From the NCBI RefSeq assembly GCF_017744675.1, contig NZ_JAGIAV010000001.1, forward strand, positions 436,498 to 500,497: a DNA stretch of 64,000 nucleotides. Reading direction: 5' to 3'. Shown here piece by piece: positions 1 to 6,430 of this stretch. A program made the position numbers and the translations under genes. Origin of the DNA: Flavobacterium sp. GTDB lineage: Bacteria; Bacteroidota; Bacteroidia; Flavobacteriales; Flavobacteriaceae. The notes beneath the pieces were generated by a model. It worked only from the letters and a program-made list of their open reading frames with translations, ran no database searches and was not told the DNA's origin. Every line of letters starts with the position of its first letter. The stretch's first letter is position 1.

Positions 1-55
1 GCGAGTAAAGGCTTTTAGCTGAAATTATTAATATTGTCAAAAATAAATATTTCAT
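1..55 (-). CDS. 5' end of an exported protein gene (partial, runs off window)
   Basis: An ATG on the minus strand at 55-53 opens a frame that stays open to the window edge (18 codons). The residues are a Lys at position 3 followed by a hydrophobic stretch, reading MKYLFLTILIISAKSLYS, which looks like the start of a Sec signal peptide. A DtxR/MntR-like palindrome lies 16 bases upstream of the start, so a metal-related exported protein such as a TonB-dependent receptor is possible. That function is inference only; no mature sequence is visible. Confidence 0.5.
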   Translation of the reverse strand, partial: MKYLFLTILIISAKSLYS

Positions 56-70
56 TGTTGTAAAATTAAA

Positions 71-86
71 TTTAGACAAATCTAAA
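71..86. promoter_or_regulatory. Putative DtxR/MntR-type operator
   Basis: An inverted repeat TTTAGA-CAAA-TCTAAA sits just upstream of the partial minus-strand gene. On the minus strand it overlaps TAGATTTG, a match to the flavobacterial -7 motif TAnnTTTG. It resembles the longer palindrome TTTTAGAC-TC-GTCTAAAA upstream of the Nramp gene at 2134-2151. DtxR-family regulators are known to bind such palindromes; binding here is inferred. Confidence 0.4.
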
Positions 87-175
87 AATTAAATTTGACA
101 AATAATTATTCTCAAAGGAAAATTTTTCAAACGTATTGAATTCAATATGTTAGGATTTTGTTTTTCGGCAAATCG

Positions 176-331
176 TTTAAACCATATAAGTCATATAAGT
201 TCATTTAAAACTGGATTTAAATCTATATGTAAAAACCAATACATTTAGAAATTGAATAGCGTCCAGCTTTAGCTAGGGGCAATTCATTAAAATCAAACTT
301 ACATTATCTTATATAACTTATATGGTTTAAA
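176..331. repeat. Long-armed inverted repeat in the 56-374 gene-free stretch
   Basis: A 24-base arm at 176-199 (beginning TTTAAACCATATAAG) is matched, with one mismatch, by the reverse complement at 308-331. The same two arms recur between hemA and hemC (12722-12893). The gene-free stretch 56-374 holds this repeat, the operator-like site at 71-86, and no ORF that I believe. The element is probably a dispersed non-coding repeat; a role in transcript termination is possible. Confidence 0.6.
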
Positions 332-374
332 AAAACTTTGCGCCTTCGCGACTTTGCAAGCATTTTTCACGAGC

Positions 375-1283
375 TTATTTAAAATTCTCATCGATAAGTT
401 CTTTATTAATTACCGCTCCCGCGAAAGATCCAGAAGAAACCGCCAATGCCACAGAACGCATTTGAGTTGTCGCATCGCCGCTTCCGAAAATACCTGGAAT
501 AGTTGTTTTTTGCATAAAATCAACTTTCAAATATCCTTGTTCGTTGATTTCGCAACCTATTTCTTGTGGCAAATTGCAATGCTGTTCAAACGGAGGCTTT
601 GTATAAATGGCTTTTATGTGAACTTTTTCTCCGTTTTTAAAAATGATATCCGAAACGTAGCCTTCACTATGTGCCAAAGAATCTATTTCTTCTTCTAAAA
701 TCAAAACGCCATGATTTTTAAGTGTTTGTGTTTGCTCTAAAGTCAATTCTGATTTTCCGTTGGTGCACAATCTTAGATCTTTCGTCCAGTTTGAAATTAG
801 TTTGGCGTATTCGTAACCCATTTCTCCATTGGCAATGATAGCCGTTTTTTCATTTTTAACTTCATAACCATGACAATACGGACAATGCAAAACCGAGATT
901 CCCCAACATGCAGCAAAGCCTTCAATTTCTGGAAGCAAATCTCTAACACCTGTTGCAAACAATACTTTTCTCGCTGTAAAGATCTCTCCAGATTCAGTCG
1001 TAATTTCAAAACCATTTTCTGATTTAAGTGCTTTTACAGCAAGTCCATTATAAAATTGAACGGTTTTATAGATATCAACTTGCAATTTGGCTTTCGCCGA
1101 AATAACTGCTGGCTTTTCACCATCTTGTGTAATAAAATTATGAGAATGCGGTGTTTGTCTATTGCAAGGCAAACCGCTATCGATAACCAAAACCTGACGT
1201 AAAGAGCGTCCTAAACTCATTGCTGCAGATAGTCCGCTATAACTTCCACCAACGATAATCACTTCAAAATTCTTCTGTTCCAT
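375..1283 (-). CDS. Thioredoxin-reductase-like NAD(P)/FAD-dependent oxidoreductase
   Basis: This 302-residue flavoprotein has the two-dinucleotide-fold layout of the thioredoxin reductase family. The N-terminal FAD motif GGSYSGLSAAMSLG is near residues 12-25. A CPYCHGYE redox-type CxxC lies near 133-140, and the C-terminal FAD motif GIFGSGDATTQ is near 265. The NADPH-binding glycine motif is degenerate (ANGEMGYEYA). It probably transfers electrons from a pyridine nucleotide to a disulfide or other acceptor in the cytoplasm. It lies 10 bases downstream of merC on the same strand, so the two are probably cotranscribed. Its substrate cannot be read from sequence, and true thioredoxin reductase is not assured. 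Confidence 0.85.
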   Translation of the reverse strand: MEQKNFEVIIVGGSYSGLSAAMSLGRSLRQVLVIDSGLPCNRQTPHSHNFITQDGEKPAVISAKAKLQVDIYKTVQFYNGLAVKALKSENGFEITTESGEIFTARKVLFATGVRDLLPEIEGFAACWGISVLHCPYCHGYEVKNEKTAIIANGEMGYEYAKLISNWTKDLRLCTNGKSELTLEQTQTLKNHGVLILEEEIDSLAHSEGYVSDIIFKNGEKVHIKAIYTKPPFEQHCNLPQEIGCEINEQGYLKVDFMQKTTIPGIFGSGDATTQMRSVALAVSSGSFAGAVINKELIDENFK

Positions 1284-1293
1284 ATTTCTATTT

Positions 1294-1647
1294 TTAATGA
1301 TTTTGCTTTCTATGTAATTTGTAATTAATTAAATGCCCTAAGATCATCCCAATTCCTCCGAAATAAATCAGATCAAGATGGATTTCGAAAAAGAGTTCTG
1401 TCAAAATGCTAATCCAAATCAACGCCATTGAAACAACTAAAATTGACGATACCAAAAGAGATGATTTTTTTATAATTTTGAAAATTGCAAATAGACCTAT
1501 CGAAGCAAAGAGCAAATCTATAATCGGATTATGACTCAACCCCAAAGGAAGAATCGTTAAAAGAGGAAAAATCAAACAATGAACCAGACAAATAGTCGCG
1601 CTTGAAATTCCTAAAATATCGTAAAAAGGTGTGCTTATTTTCTTCAT
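1294..1647 (-). CDS. MerC-domain small membrane protein
   Basis: This 117-residue, very hydrophobic protein has about four membrane segments. The first contains CLVHC (Cys20 and Cys24), the metal-binding pair typical of MerC mercury or metal transport proteins. Outside mercury operons, MerC-domain proteins in Bacteroidota commonly lie beside Fur-family regulators, as here, where the fur-like gene diverges. It is likely an inner-membrane metal transporter, possibly for zinc or another soft metal. The metal is inferred from context only. Two TGCAAnnTTGTTGCA-like palindromes lie between this gene and the regulator. Confidence 0.8.
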   Translation of the reverse strand: MKKISTPFYDILGISSATICLVHCLIFPLLTILPLGLSHNPIIDLLFASIGLFAIFKIIKKSSLLVSSILVVSMALIWISILTELFFEIHLDLIYFGGIGMILGHLINYKLHRKQNH

Positions 1648-1666
1648 TTCGTGTACTTTTGCTTAA

Positions 1667-1681
1667 TGCAATTTTGTTGCA
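1667..1681. promoter_or_regulatory. Putative Fur/Zur-family operator, copy 1
   Basis: TGCAATTTTGTTGCA is a near-perfect 15-base palindrome in the divergent merC/fur-like intergenic region. It shares 12 of 15 bases with the copy at 1703-1717. The position between a Fur-family gene and its probable target suggests autoregulation. The assignment is an inference from placement and repetition. Confidence 0.5.
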
Positions 1682-1702
1682 AATATATATAATTTTATCA
1701 AT

Positions 1703-1717
1703 TGCAACATTGTTGCG
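1703..1717. promoter_or_regulatory. Putative Fur/Zur-family operator, copy 2
   Basis: TGCAACATTGTTGCG contains the perfect palindrome GCAACA-T-TGTTGC. It lies 23 bases ahead of the fur-like start codon and 22 bases from copy 1, about two helical turns. A third related site is at 33163-33177. Regulator identity is inferred from the adjacent gene. Confidence 0.5.
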
Positions 1718-1739
1718 TTTAATTTTTAATTCCGTAAAA

Positions 1740-2132
1740 ATGAAAACTACACGTAATACCGCAGCAAAAACGGCTGTTTTAGAGGTGTTTGAGAAATCTA
1801 AAACGGCTCTTTCGCATACCGAAATTCATAAACAATTAAACGATTTATGCGATCGCGTTACCATTTACAGAATTCTAGATCGATTAATCAATGAAGACGT
1901 TATTCATAAAATTTCGAATTTGGACGGAACTGTAAAGTATGCCAAATGCAATCATTCGCACCAGCGTGTACACATTCATAACCATGCACATTTCAGTTGC
2001 GAAAATTGTCATGAGATTACTTGCCTCGAAACGGTAAAGCCGAGTTACATCATGCCACACAATTACAAAGTGAACGAAATCAACTTTACCTTGTCGGGAT
2101 TGTGTCCGAATTGTTTAAATTCTAACATTTAA
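1740..2132 (+). CDS. Fur-family metalloregulator (Zur/Fur-like)
   Basis: This 130-residue Fur-family repressor has an N-terminal winged helix around residues 1-65, including the DRVTIYRILDRLI recognition region. The C-terminal dimerisation and metal domain has a His-rich stretch at 72-84 and two CxxC pairs (Cys87/Cys90 and Cys122/Cys125) for structural zinc. I chose the ATG at 1740 because upstream in-frame codons overlap merC and encode no Fur-like sequence. The two palindromes just upstream suggest it represses itself and the divergent merC gene. The pairing with merC favours a zinc regulator (Zur-like), but iron cannot be excluded. Confidence 0.85.
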   Translation: MKTTRNTAAKTAVLEVFEKSKTALSHTEIHKQLNDLCDRVTIYRILDRLINEDVIHKISNLDGTVKYAKCNHSHQRVHIHNHAHFSCENCHEITCLETVKPSYIMPHNYKVNEINFTLSGLCPNCLNSNI

Positions 2133-2133
2133 C

Positions 2134-2151
2134 TTTTAGACTCGTCTAAAA
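2134..2151. promoter_or_regulatory. Putative MntR/DtxR operator upstream of the Nramp gene
   Basis: TTTTAGAC-TC-GTCTAAAA has two perfect 8-base arms. It starts two bases after the fur-like stop and lies just upstream of the probable -33 region of the Nramp gene. The DtxR-family regulator encoded directly after the Nramp gene is the natural candidate to bind it. A related half-length site is at 71-86. Confidence 0.55.
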
Positions 2152-2154
2152 ATA

Positions 2155-2187
2155 TTGTTTCGCGAATATAATTTTTCTCTATATTTG
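2155..2187 (+). promoter_or_regulatory. Flavobacterial promoter of the Nramp gene
   Basis: TATATTTG at 2180-2187 matches the Bacteroidota -7 consensus TAnnTTTG. A TTG about 22 bases upstream (2155-2157) serves as the -33 element. It is 19 bases from the ATG at 2207 and adjacent to the operator-like palindrome at 2134-2151. Confidence 0.6.
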
Positions 2188-2206
2188 TGAAAACAATACT
2201 TTTACA

Positions 2207-4075
2207 ATGACCAAATCTTTAGAAGAAGTCCACGAATCGGTCTCTACAGAAAATAAAAAAAAAGGTTTTAGAAAAATTTTAGCCTTCTTAGGCCCTGCAT
2301 ATTTAGTAAGTGTTGGCTATATGGATCCAGGAAACTGGGCGACTGATATTGCTGGCGGAAGCCAATTCGGCTACACTTTAGTTTGGGTTTTATTAATGAG
2401 TAACTTAATGGCTTTGCTTTTGCAGAGTTTAAGTGCCCGCCTCGGAATTGTAACACAGCGCGATCTGGCACAAGCTTCGAGAGAAACCTATTCGAAATAC
2501 ATCAACTACATTTTATATTTTCTTGCCGAAATTGCGATTGCGGCCTGCGATTTGGCAGAAGTTCTCGGAATGGCGATTGGAATTAACCTCCTTTTTGGAA
2601 TTCCGTTGCTCGAAGCCGTTTTAATTACTGTTCTAGACACCTTTTTATTGCTTTTCCTGATCAATAAAGGAATTCGCAAGATGGAAGCCTTCATTATTGC
2701 TTTAGTGGCAATTATTGGCTTTTCTTTCATTTTCGAAATGATTTTTGCTGAACCGGAAGTCCACAAAGTTTTAGCCGGACTTATTCCTTCAATTCCAAAC
2801 TCTGCTGCTTTGTACATTGCTATCGGAATTATCGGAGCGACTGTAATGCCACATAACTTGTACCTGCATTCGTCTTTAGTGCAAACGAGAAAATTTGATA
2901 GAACTCCTGCAGGAATCAAACAAGCTCTAAAATATAACTTGATCGATTCAACCATTGCTCTAAATCTTGCTTTCTTCGTAAATGCTGCGATTTTAATTCT
3001 TGCCGCCGCTACTTTTCACAAAAACGGAATGTTTGAAGTTGCCGAAATTCAAGATGCACATCAATTTCTCGAACCATTATTAGGAACCAAATGGGCGCCA
3101 ATATTATTTGCAGTCGCCTTGATCGCCGCAGGACAAAGTTCGACCGTAACAGGAACGCTTGCTGGACAAATTGTAATGGAAGGTTATCTGCATTTTAGAA
3201 TTCAGCCTTGGGTTCGTAGAATTATAACACGTTTGATTGCCATTATTCCTGCCGTAATTGTGATTTTAATTTATGGCGAAAGCGTAACTGGAAAGCTCTT
3301 AATTTTAAGTCAGGTCATTTTGAGTCTGCAACTTGGGTTTGCCATTATTCCGCTAATCCATTTCGTGAGTGACAAGTCAAAAATGAATGGTTTTCATATT
3401 TCCAGAACCACACAGATTGTTTCTTGGATTATTGCTTCAATCATTGTTTCGCTGAATGCCAAATTGGTTTATGACGAAATCACTTCTTGGCTACAAAGCT
3501 CCAATCATCCGACAGTTCTTTGGCTTACGGTTGTTCCTCTTGCTTTTGGATTTGCAGCATTATTATTGTACATCATTTTAAAACCTTTTATTGCTAAATT
3601 CAAGTCAAAAACGATCAATCATTCCCCGCATAACCTTAAACTTCATTTTGCTCAAAAGAAAACCCAAGAAGTAAAAAACATTGCCATTTCTGTTGATTTT
3701 TCTAATGCTGATGAAGCGGCACTGAATCACGCTTTCGAATTGGGCGGAATGGATGCAAAATATACGCTTATTCATATTGTGGAAACAGTTGGTGCTTTAA
3801 TGTACGGCACTCACATTCACGATTACGAAACCACGATTGATGAAAAATTATTATTGGAATACAAAGAAATGCTTTCGCAAAAGGGATTTAGCATCGAAAC
3901 TGAACTTGGTTTTGGAAAACCAAACAAAACAATTCCAGAAATCATCAATAATGGCAATTTTGACATTCTCGTTATGGGAACCCACGGCCACACTGGCTTA
4001 AAAGATATTCTTTTTGGCACAACCGTAGACAAATTGAGACATAAAATTTCGATACCTTTGTTGATTGTTAAATGA
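2207..4075 (+). CDS. Nramp divalent metal transporter fused to a universal stress protein domain
   Basis: This 622-residue protein is an Nramp-family proton-coupled Mn/Fe transporter followed by a cytoplasmic UspA domain. The Nramp signature DPGN (in YMDPGNWATDIAGG) is near residue 40, and MPHNLYLHSS near 215 supplies the second metal-binding segment. About eleven membrane segments fill residues 25-460. The tail, about 475-622, is a complete Usp domain ending in the nucleotide-loop motif GTHGHTGLKDILFGTTV. The Usp domain may tie transport to ATP or stress state, but that is inference. A probable MntR operator lies upstream and the MntR-like gene follows, so manganese-repressed expression is likely. 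Confidence 0.92.
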   Translation: MTKSLEEVHESVSTENKKKGFRKILAFLGPAYLVSVGYMDPGNWATDIAGGSQFGYTLVWVLLMSNLMALLLQSLSARLGIVTQRDLAQASRETYSKYINYILYFLAEIAIAACDLAEVLGMAIGINLLFGIPLLEAVLITVLDTFLLLFLINKGIRKMEAFIIALVAIIGFSFIFEMIFAEPEVHKVLAGLIPSIPNSAALYIAIGIIGATVMPHNLYLHSSLVQTRKFDRTPAGIKQALKYNLIDSTIALNLAFFVNAAILILAAATFHKNGMFEVAEIQDAHQFLEPLLGTKWAPILFAVALIAAGQSSTVTGTLAGQIVMEGYLHFRIQPWVRRIITRLIAIIPAVIVILIYGESVTGKLLILSQVILSLQLGFAIIPLIHFVSDKSKMNGFHISRTTQIVSWIIASIIVSLNAKLVYDEITSWLQSSNHPTVLWLTVVPLAFGFAALLLYIILKPFIAKFKSKTINHSPHNLKLHFAQKKTQEVKNIAISVDFSNADEAALNHAFELGGMDAKYTLIHIVETVGALMYGTHIHDYETTIDEKLLLEYKEMLSQKGFSIETELGFGKPNKTIPEIINNGNFDILVMGTHGHTGLKDILFGTTVDKLRHKISIPLLIVK

Positions 4076-4166
4076 AATAGATACAAAGGTTCAAAGTAAC
4101 AAAGAGACAAAGATTATAAACTTTGCACCTCTGTCACTTTGTATCTTTGCCACTTAAAATAAAGAA

Positions 4167-4820
4167 ATGACCTTTTCAGAAGAAAACTACTTAAAATCGA
4201 TCTATCACTTGACAGCTGCTTCGGAGACAGAAGTTAGCACCAATGCCATTGCGGAAATTATGGAAACAAAAGCTTCCTCTGTAACCGATATGCTTAAAAA
4301 GCTGGCAGAGAAAGATTTGGTAAATTATAAAAAATACCAAGGTGTTTCCTTAACTGAAAATGGAAAGCTGGCCGCAAAAATGATTGTGAGAAAACATCGT
4401 CTTTGGGAAGTGTTTTTGGTTGAAAAGCTAAATTTCAGTTGGGATGAGGTTCACGATATTGCTGAACAATTAGAACACATTAAATCGGAACAATTGATTA
4501 ACCGCTTGGATGATTTTCTTGGAAATCCGACTGAAGATCCGCACGGAGATCCAATTCCAGATGCGAACGGACGAATTATTAAAATCGAAAAACAGCTTTT
4601 GTCTGAATTAGAAGAAAATCAGACTGGTGTTTGCGTGGGCGTAAAAGATACTTCTTCGGAGTTTTTAAAATATCTGGACAAACAAGGAATTGCTTTGGGT
4701 TCTAAAATTGAATTTCTTTCTAAAGAATCTTTCGATTTATCGGTGAGAATTAAAGTTAACGAAAGAGAATTATCTATCTCGAATAAAATTGCTTCTAATT
4801 TGTTTGTGAAGCTTGTTTAA
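4167..4820 (+). CDS. DtxR/MntR-family metal-dependent transcriptional regulator
   Basis: This 217-residue regulator has an N-terminal winged helix (residues 1-65), with VSTNAIAEIMETKASSVTDM as the recognition region. The dimerisation domain follows, with the conserved stretch DDFLGNPTEDPHGDPIPD near 113-130. A C-terminal FeoA/SH3-like domain covers about 145-217. Such proteins repress metal importers when loaded with Mn(II) or Fe(II). It follows the Nramp gene by 91 bases on the same strand, and the palindrome at 2134-2151 is a candidate target. Manganese is inferred from the Nramp pairing. Confidence 0.9.
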   Translation: MTFSEENYLKSIYHLTAASETEVSTNAIAEIMETKASSVTDMLKKLAEKDLVNYKKYQGVSLTENGKLAAKMIVRKHRLWEVFLVEKLNFSWDEVHDIAEQLEHIKSEQLINRLDDFLGNPTEDPHGDPIPDANGRIIKIEKQLLSELEENQTGVCVGVKDTSSEFLKYLDKQGIALGSKIEFLSKESFDLSVRIKVNERELSISNKIASNLFVKLV

Positions 4821-4889
4821 GAGAGAGAGAGAGATTCCGCAGAGATACACGAAGATTTTTCGCAAAGACACGCAAAAATTAATGCTAAG

Positions 4890-5058
4890 GACGGATTAAA
4901 ATCCGTCTCTACAAAATGAATCGAGCCGATGGCTCTTTATTTCCAGGAATTCACAGAAACTTTAAACCAAAGTTCCATAGGAACAAAATATATTGTAGCA
5001 ACGGATTTTAATCCGTTGAATTTGAAAATTTTTATCAGAATTTGAGTTCCCTAGGAAC
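4890..5058. repeat. Cluster of five REP-like short palindromes
   Basis: The 253-base gap between the MntR-like gene and the next ORF holds five separate short palindromes. They are GACGGAT-TAAA-ATCCGTC (4890-4907), GAGCC-GAT-GGCTC (4923-4935), GTTCC-ATA-GGAAC (4972-4984), CAACGGATT-TT-AATCCGTTG (4999-5018) and GTTCCCTAGGAAC (5046-5058). The GTTCC...GGAAC type recurs at 24962-25138. These look like REP elements mobilised by an IS200-like transposase. Confidence 0.7.
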
Positions 5059-5073
5059 GGAATGTCTTTCTAT

Positions 5074-5472
5074 TTAAACAATTCCTTTTTCAATCATTTC
5101 CAGCATTACAGGAGAAGCATTTTTAAAAGTCGGCGCTTGCTCAATAATACTTCCTGCATTCTTCTTATTTACTTTGAAGGTAACATCATCATTTGTTGTA
5201 AATAAAAGTGCCGTTAGAAACGGATTTTTAATGTGCGTTCCTAAAATTAATAAAGCTTCGTCTAAGGTATGAATACTTTCTACTTCTTCCGTTTTGTATC
5301 TAAAAGTCAGCGAAATTGAAAAGGTATTATCTTCATTAAGAACCAATCGGAAATAAACATTTTTAAGATCGGTATCGCCCATAGTTTTGGCCAAAGTCAG
5401 TTTTGCGAAAGTTCCAGATTGGATGCTTTCTTTAACTCGTTCACAAAAAAGGGCAAATATTGGTTCGTACAT
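5074..5472 (-). CDS. Hypothetical protein, 132 aa, possibly truncated
   Basis: I do not recognise a domain with confidence. The protein is soluble, starts MYEPIFALFCERVKESIQSG, and has a mixed alpha/beta character with no signal peptide or membrane segment. I have a weak memory of similar sequence as the N-terminal part of larger Bacteroidota methyltransferases, but nothing here is catalytic. The reading frame stops right before the REP cluster at 4890-5058, so it may be the surviving front part of a longer gene. Codon use looks genuine and no better ORF competes. Confidence 0.6.
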   Translation of the reverse strand: MYEPIFALFCERVKESIQSGTFAKLTLAKTMGDTDLKNVYFRLVLNEDNTFSISLTFRYKTEEVESIHTLDEALLILGTHIKNPFLTALLFTTNDDVTFKVNKKNAGSIIEQAPTFKNASPVMLEMIEKGIV

Positions 5473-5536
5473 TTTTTAAGGTGCTAAGGTTCTGAGATAC
5501 TAAGAGACTAAGTTTTTATACTCTTTGTGTAATTAT

Positions 5537-5631
5537 TTAACCGCAAAGGTCGCTAAGATTTACGCGAAGTCCGCTAAGTTTTATATTTTTCTTTGCGTGC
5601 TTTGCGTAAATCTTTGTGTCTTTGCGGTTAA
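5537..5631. repeat. 95-base palindromic element
   Basis: The outer arms TTAACCGCAAAG (5537-5548) and CTTTGCGGTTAA (5620-5631) are perfect inverted repeats. Inside them, AAGATTTACGCGAAG pairs with the reverse complement of CTTTGCGTAAATCTT, allowing a long, slightly bulged hairpin. It follows the stop codon of the enoyl-CoA hydratase gene (minus strand) by only 6 bases. It may act as a terminator or be a small MITE-like repeat. Confidence 0.65.
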
Positions 5632-5637
5632 GAAAAA

Positions 5638-6420
5638 TTATTTTCCTGTAAATTCGGCTTTACGTTTTTCTAAGAATGCTGTTGTTCCTTCTTTGAAATC
5701 GGCAGTTCCGAAACATTTTCCAAATGATTTTATTTCTACATCAAAACCATTTTTACCATCTGTAAAATTAGCATTGATTGCTTTTATAGCTTTCGCAATA
5801 GCGAAAGGAGCATTTTTAATGATTTTTTGCGCAATTACATTCGTAAAAGACAAAAGTTCTTCCTGAGGCACAACATGATTTACCAAACCGTAATCTTTTG
5901 CTTGTTCAGCAGAAATCATTGCGGCTGTCATGATCATTTCCATGGCACGGCCTTTTCCAACCAATTGAGGCAAACGCTGCGTTCCTCCGTAACCTGGAAT
6001 TAATCCTAAAGTAACTTCCGGAAGTCCCATTTTTGCATTGTCTGAAGCAATTCTAAAATGACAAGCCATTGCCAGTTCTAATCCACCGCCCAATGCAAAT
6101 CCATTCACAGCGGCAATAACCGGTTTTTTAAGTCCTTCAATTAAATCGAAAAGAGATTCTTGTCCTTCAGCAGCCAACTGTGCGCCTTCAACAATAGTAT
6201 AATTAGCAAATTCTGAAATATCGGCTCCAGCCACAAATGCTTTTTCGCCACTTCCAGTCAAAATTATAACGCGAACATCGTCATTTTTGCTAAGTAATTG
6301 AATTGCTTTACTCAAGTCGCTAATTGTTTCCTTGTTTAAAGCATTCAATTTTGCTGGTCTGTTAATCGTAATGGTTGCAATTCTCTCCTCTATTGCAATC
6401 AAAATATTTTCGTAAATCAT
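5638..6420 (-). CDS. Enoyl-CoA hydratase/isomerase family protein
   Basis: This 260-residue crotonase-fold protein starts at 6420 (MIYENILIAIEER); a longer in-frame start would overlap the kinase gene upstream and adds no family sequence. The oxyanion-hole motif AFVAGADISEF is near 63-73, FALGGGLELAMAC is near 106, and GLPEVTLGLIPGYGGTQRL near 130-148 contains the catalytic Glu region. It probably hydrates 2-trans-enoyl-CoA in fatty acid or short-chain acyl-CoA breakdown. It begins 10 bases after the histidine kinase gene, suggesting cotranscription, although the functional link is unclear. Confidence 0.9.
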   Translation of the reverse strand: MIYENILIAIEERIATITINRPAKLNALNKETISDLSKAIQLLSKNDDVRVIILTGSGEKAFVAGADISEFANYTIVEGAQLAAEGQESLFDLIEGLKKPVIAAVNGFALGGGLELAMACHFRIASDNAKMGLPEVTLGLIPGYGGTQRLPQLVGKGRAMEMIMTAAMISAEQAKDYGLVNHVVPQEELLSFTNVIAQKIIKNAPFAIAKAIKAINANFTDGKNGFDVEIKSFGKCFGTADFKEGTTAFLEKRKAEFTGK

Positions 6421-6430
6421 GACACTATTT

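Noticed and set aside
354..698. 114-residue plus-strand ORF
   Set aside because: It is antisense to the flavoprotein gene with strong coding evidence on the minus strand.
1602..1739. Upstream in-frame extension of the fur-like gene
   Set aside because: It overlaps merC on the other strand, runs through the two palindromes, and its residues do not look like a Fur N-terminus; ATG at 1740 is better.
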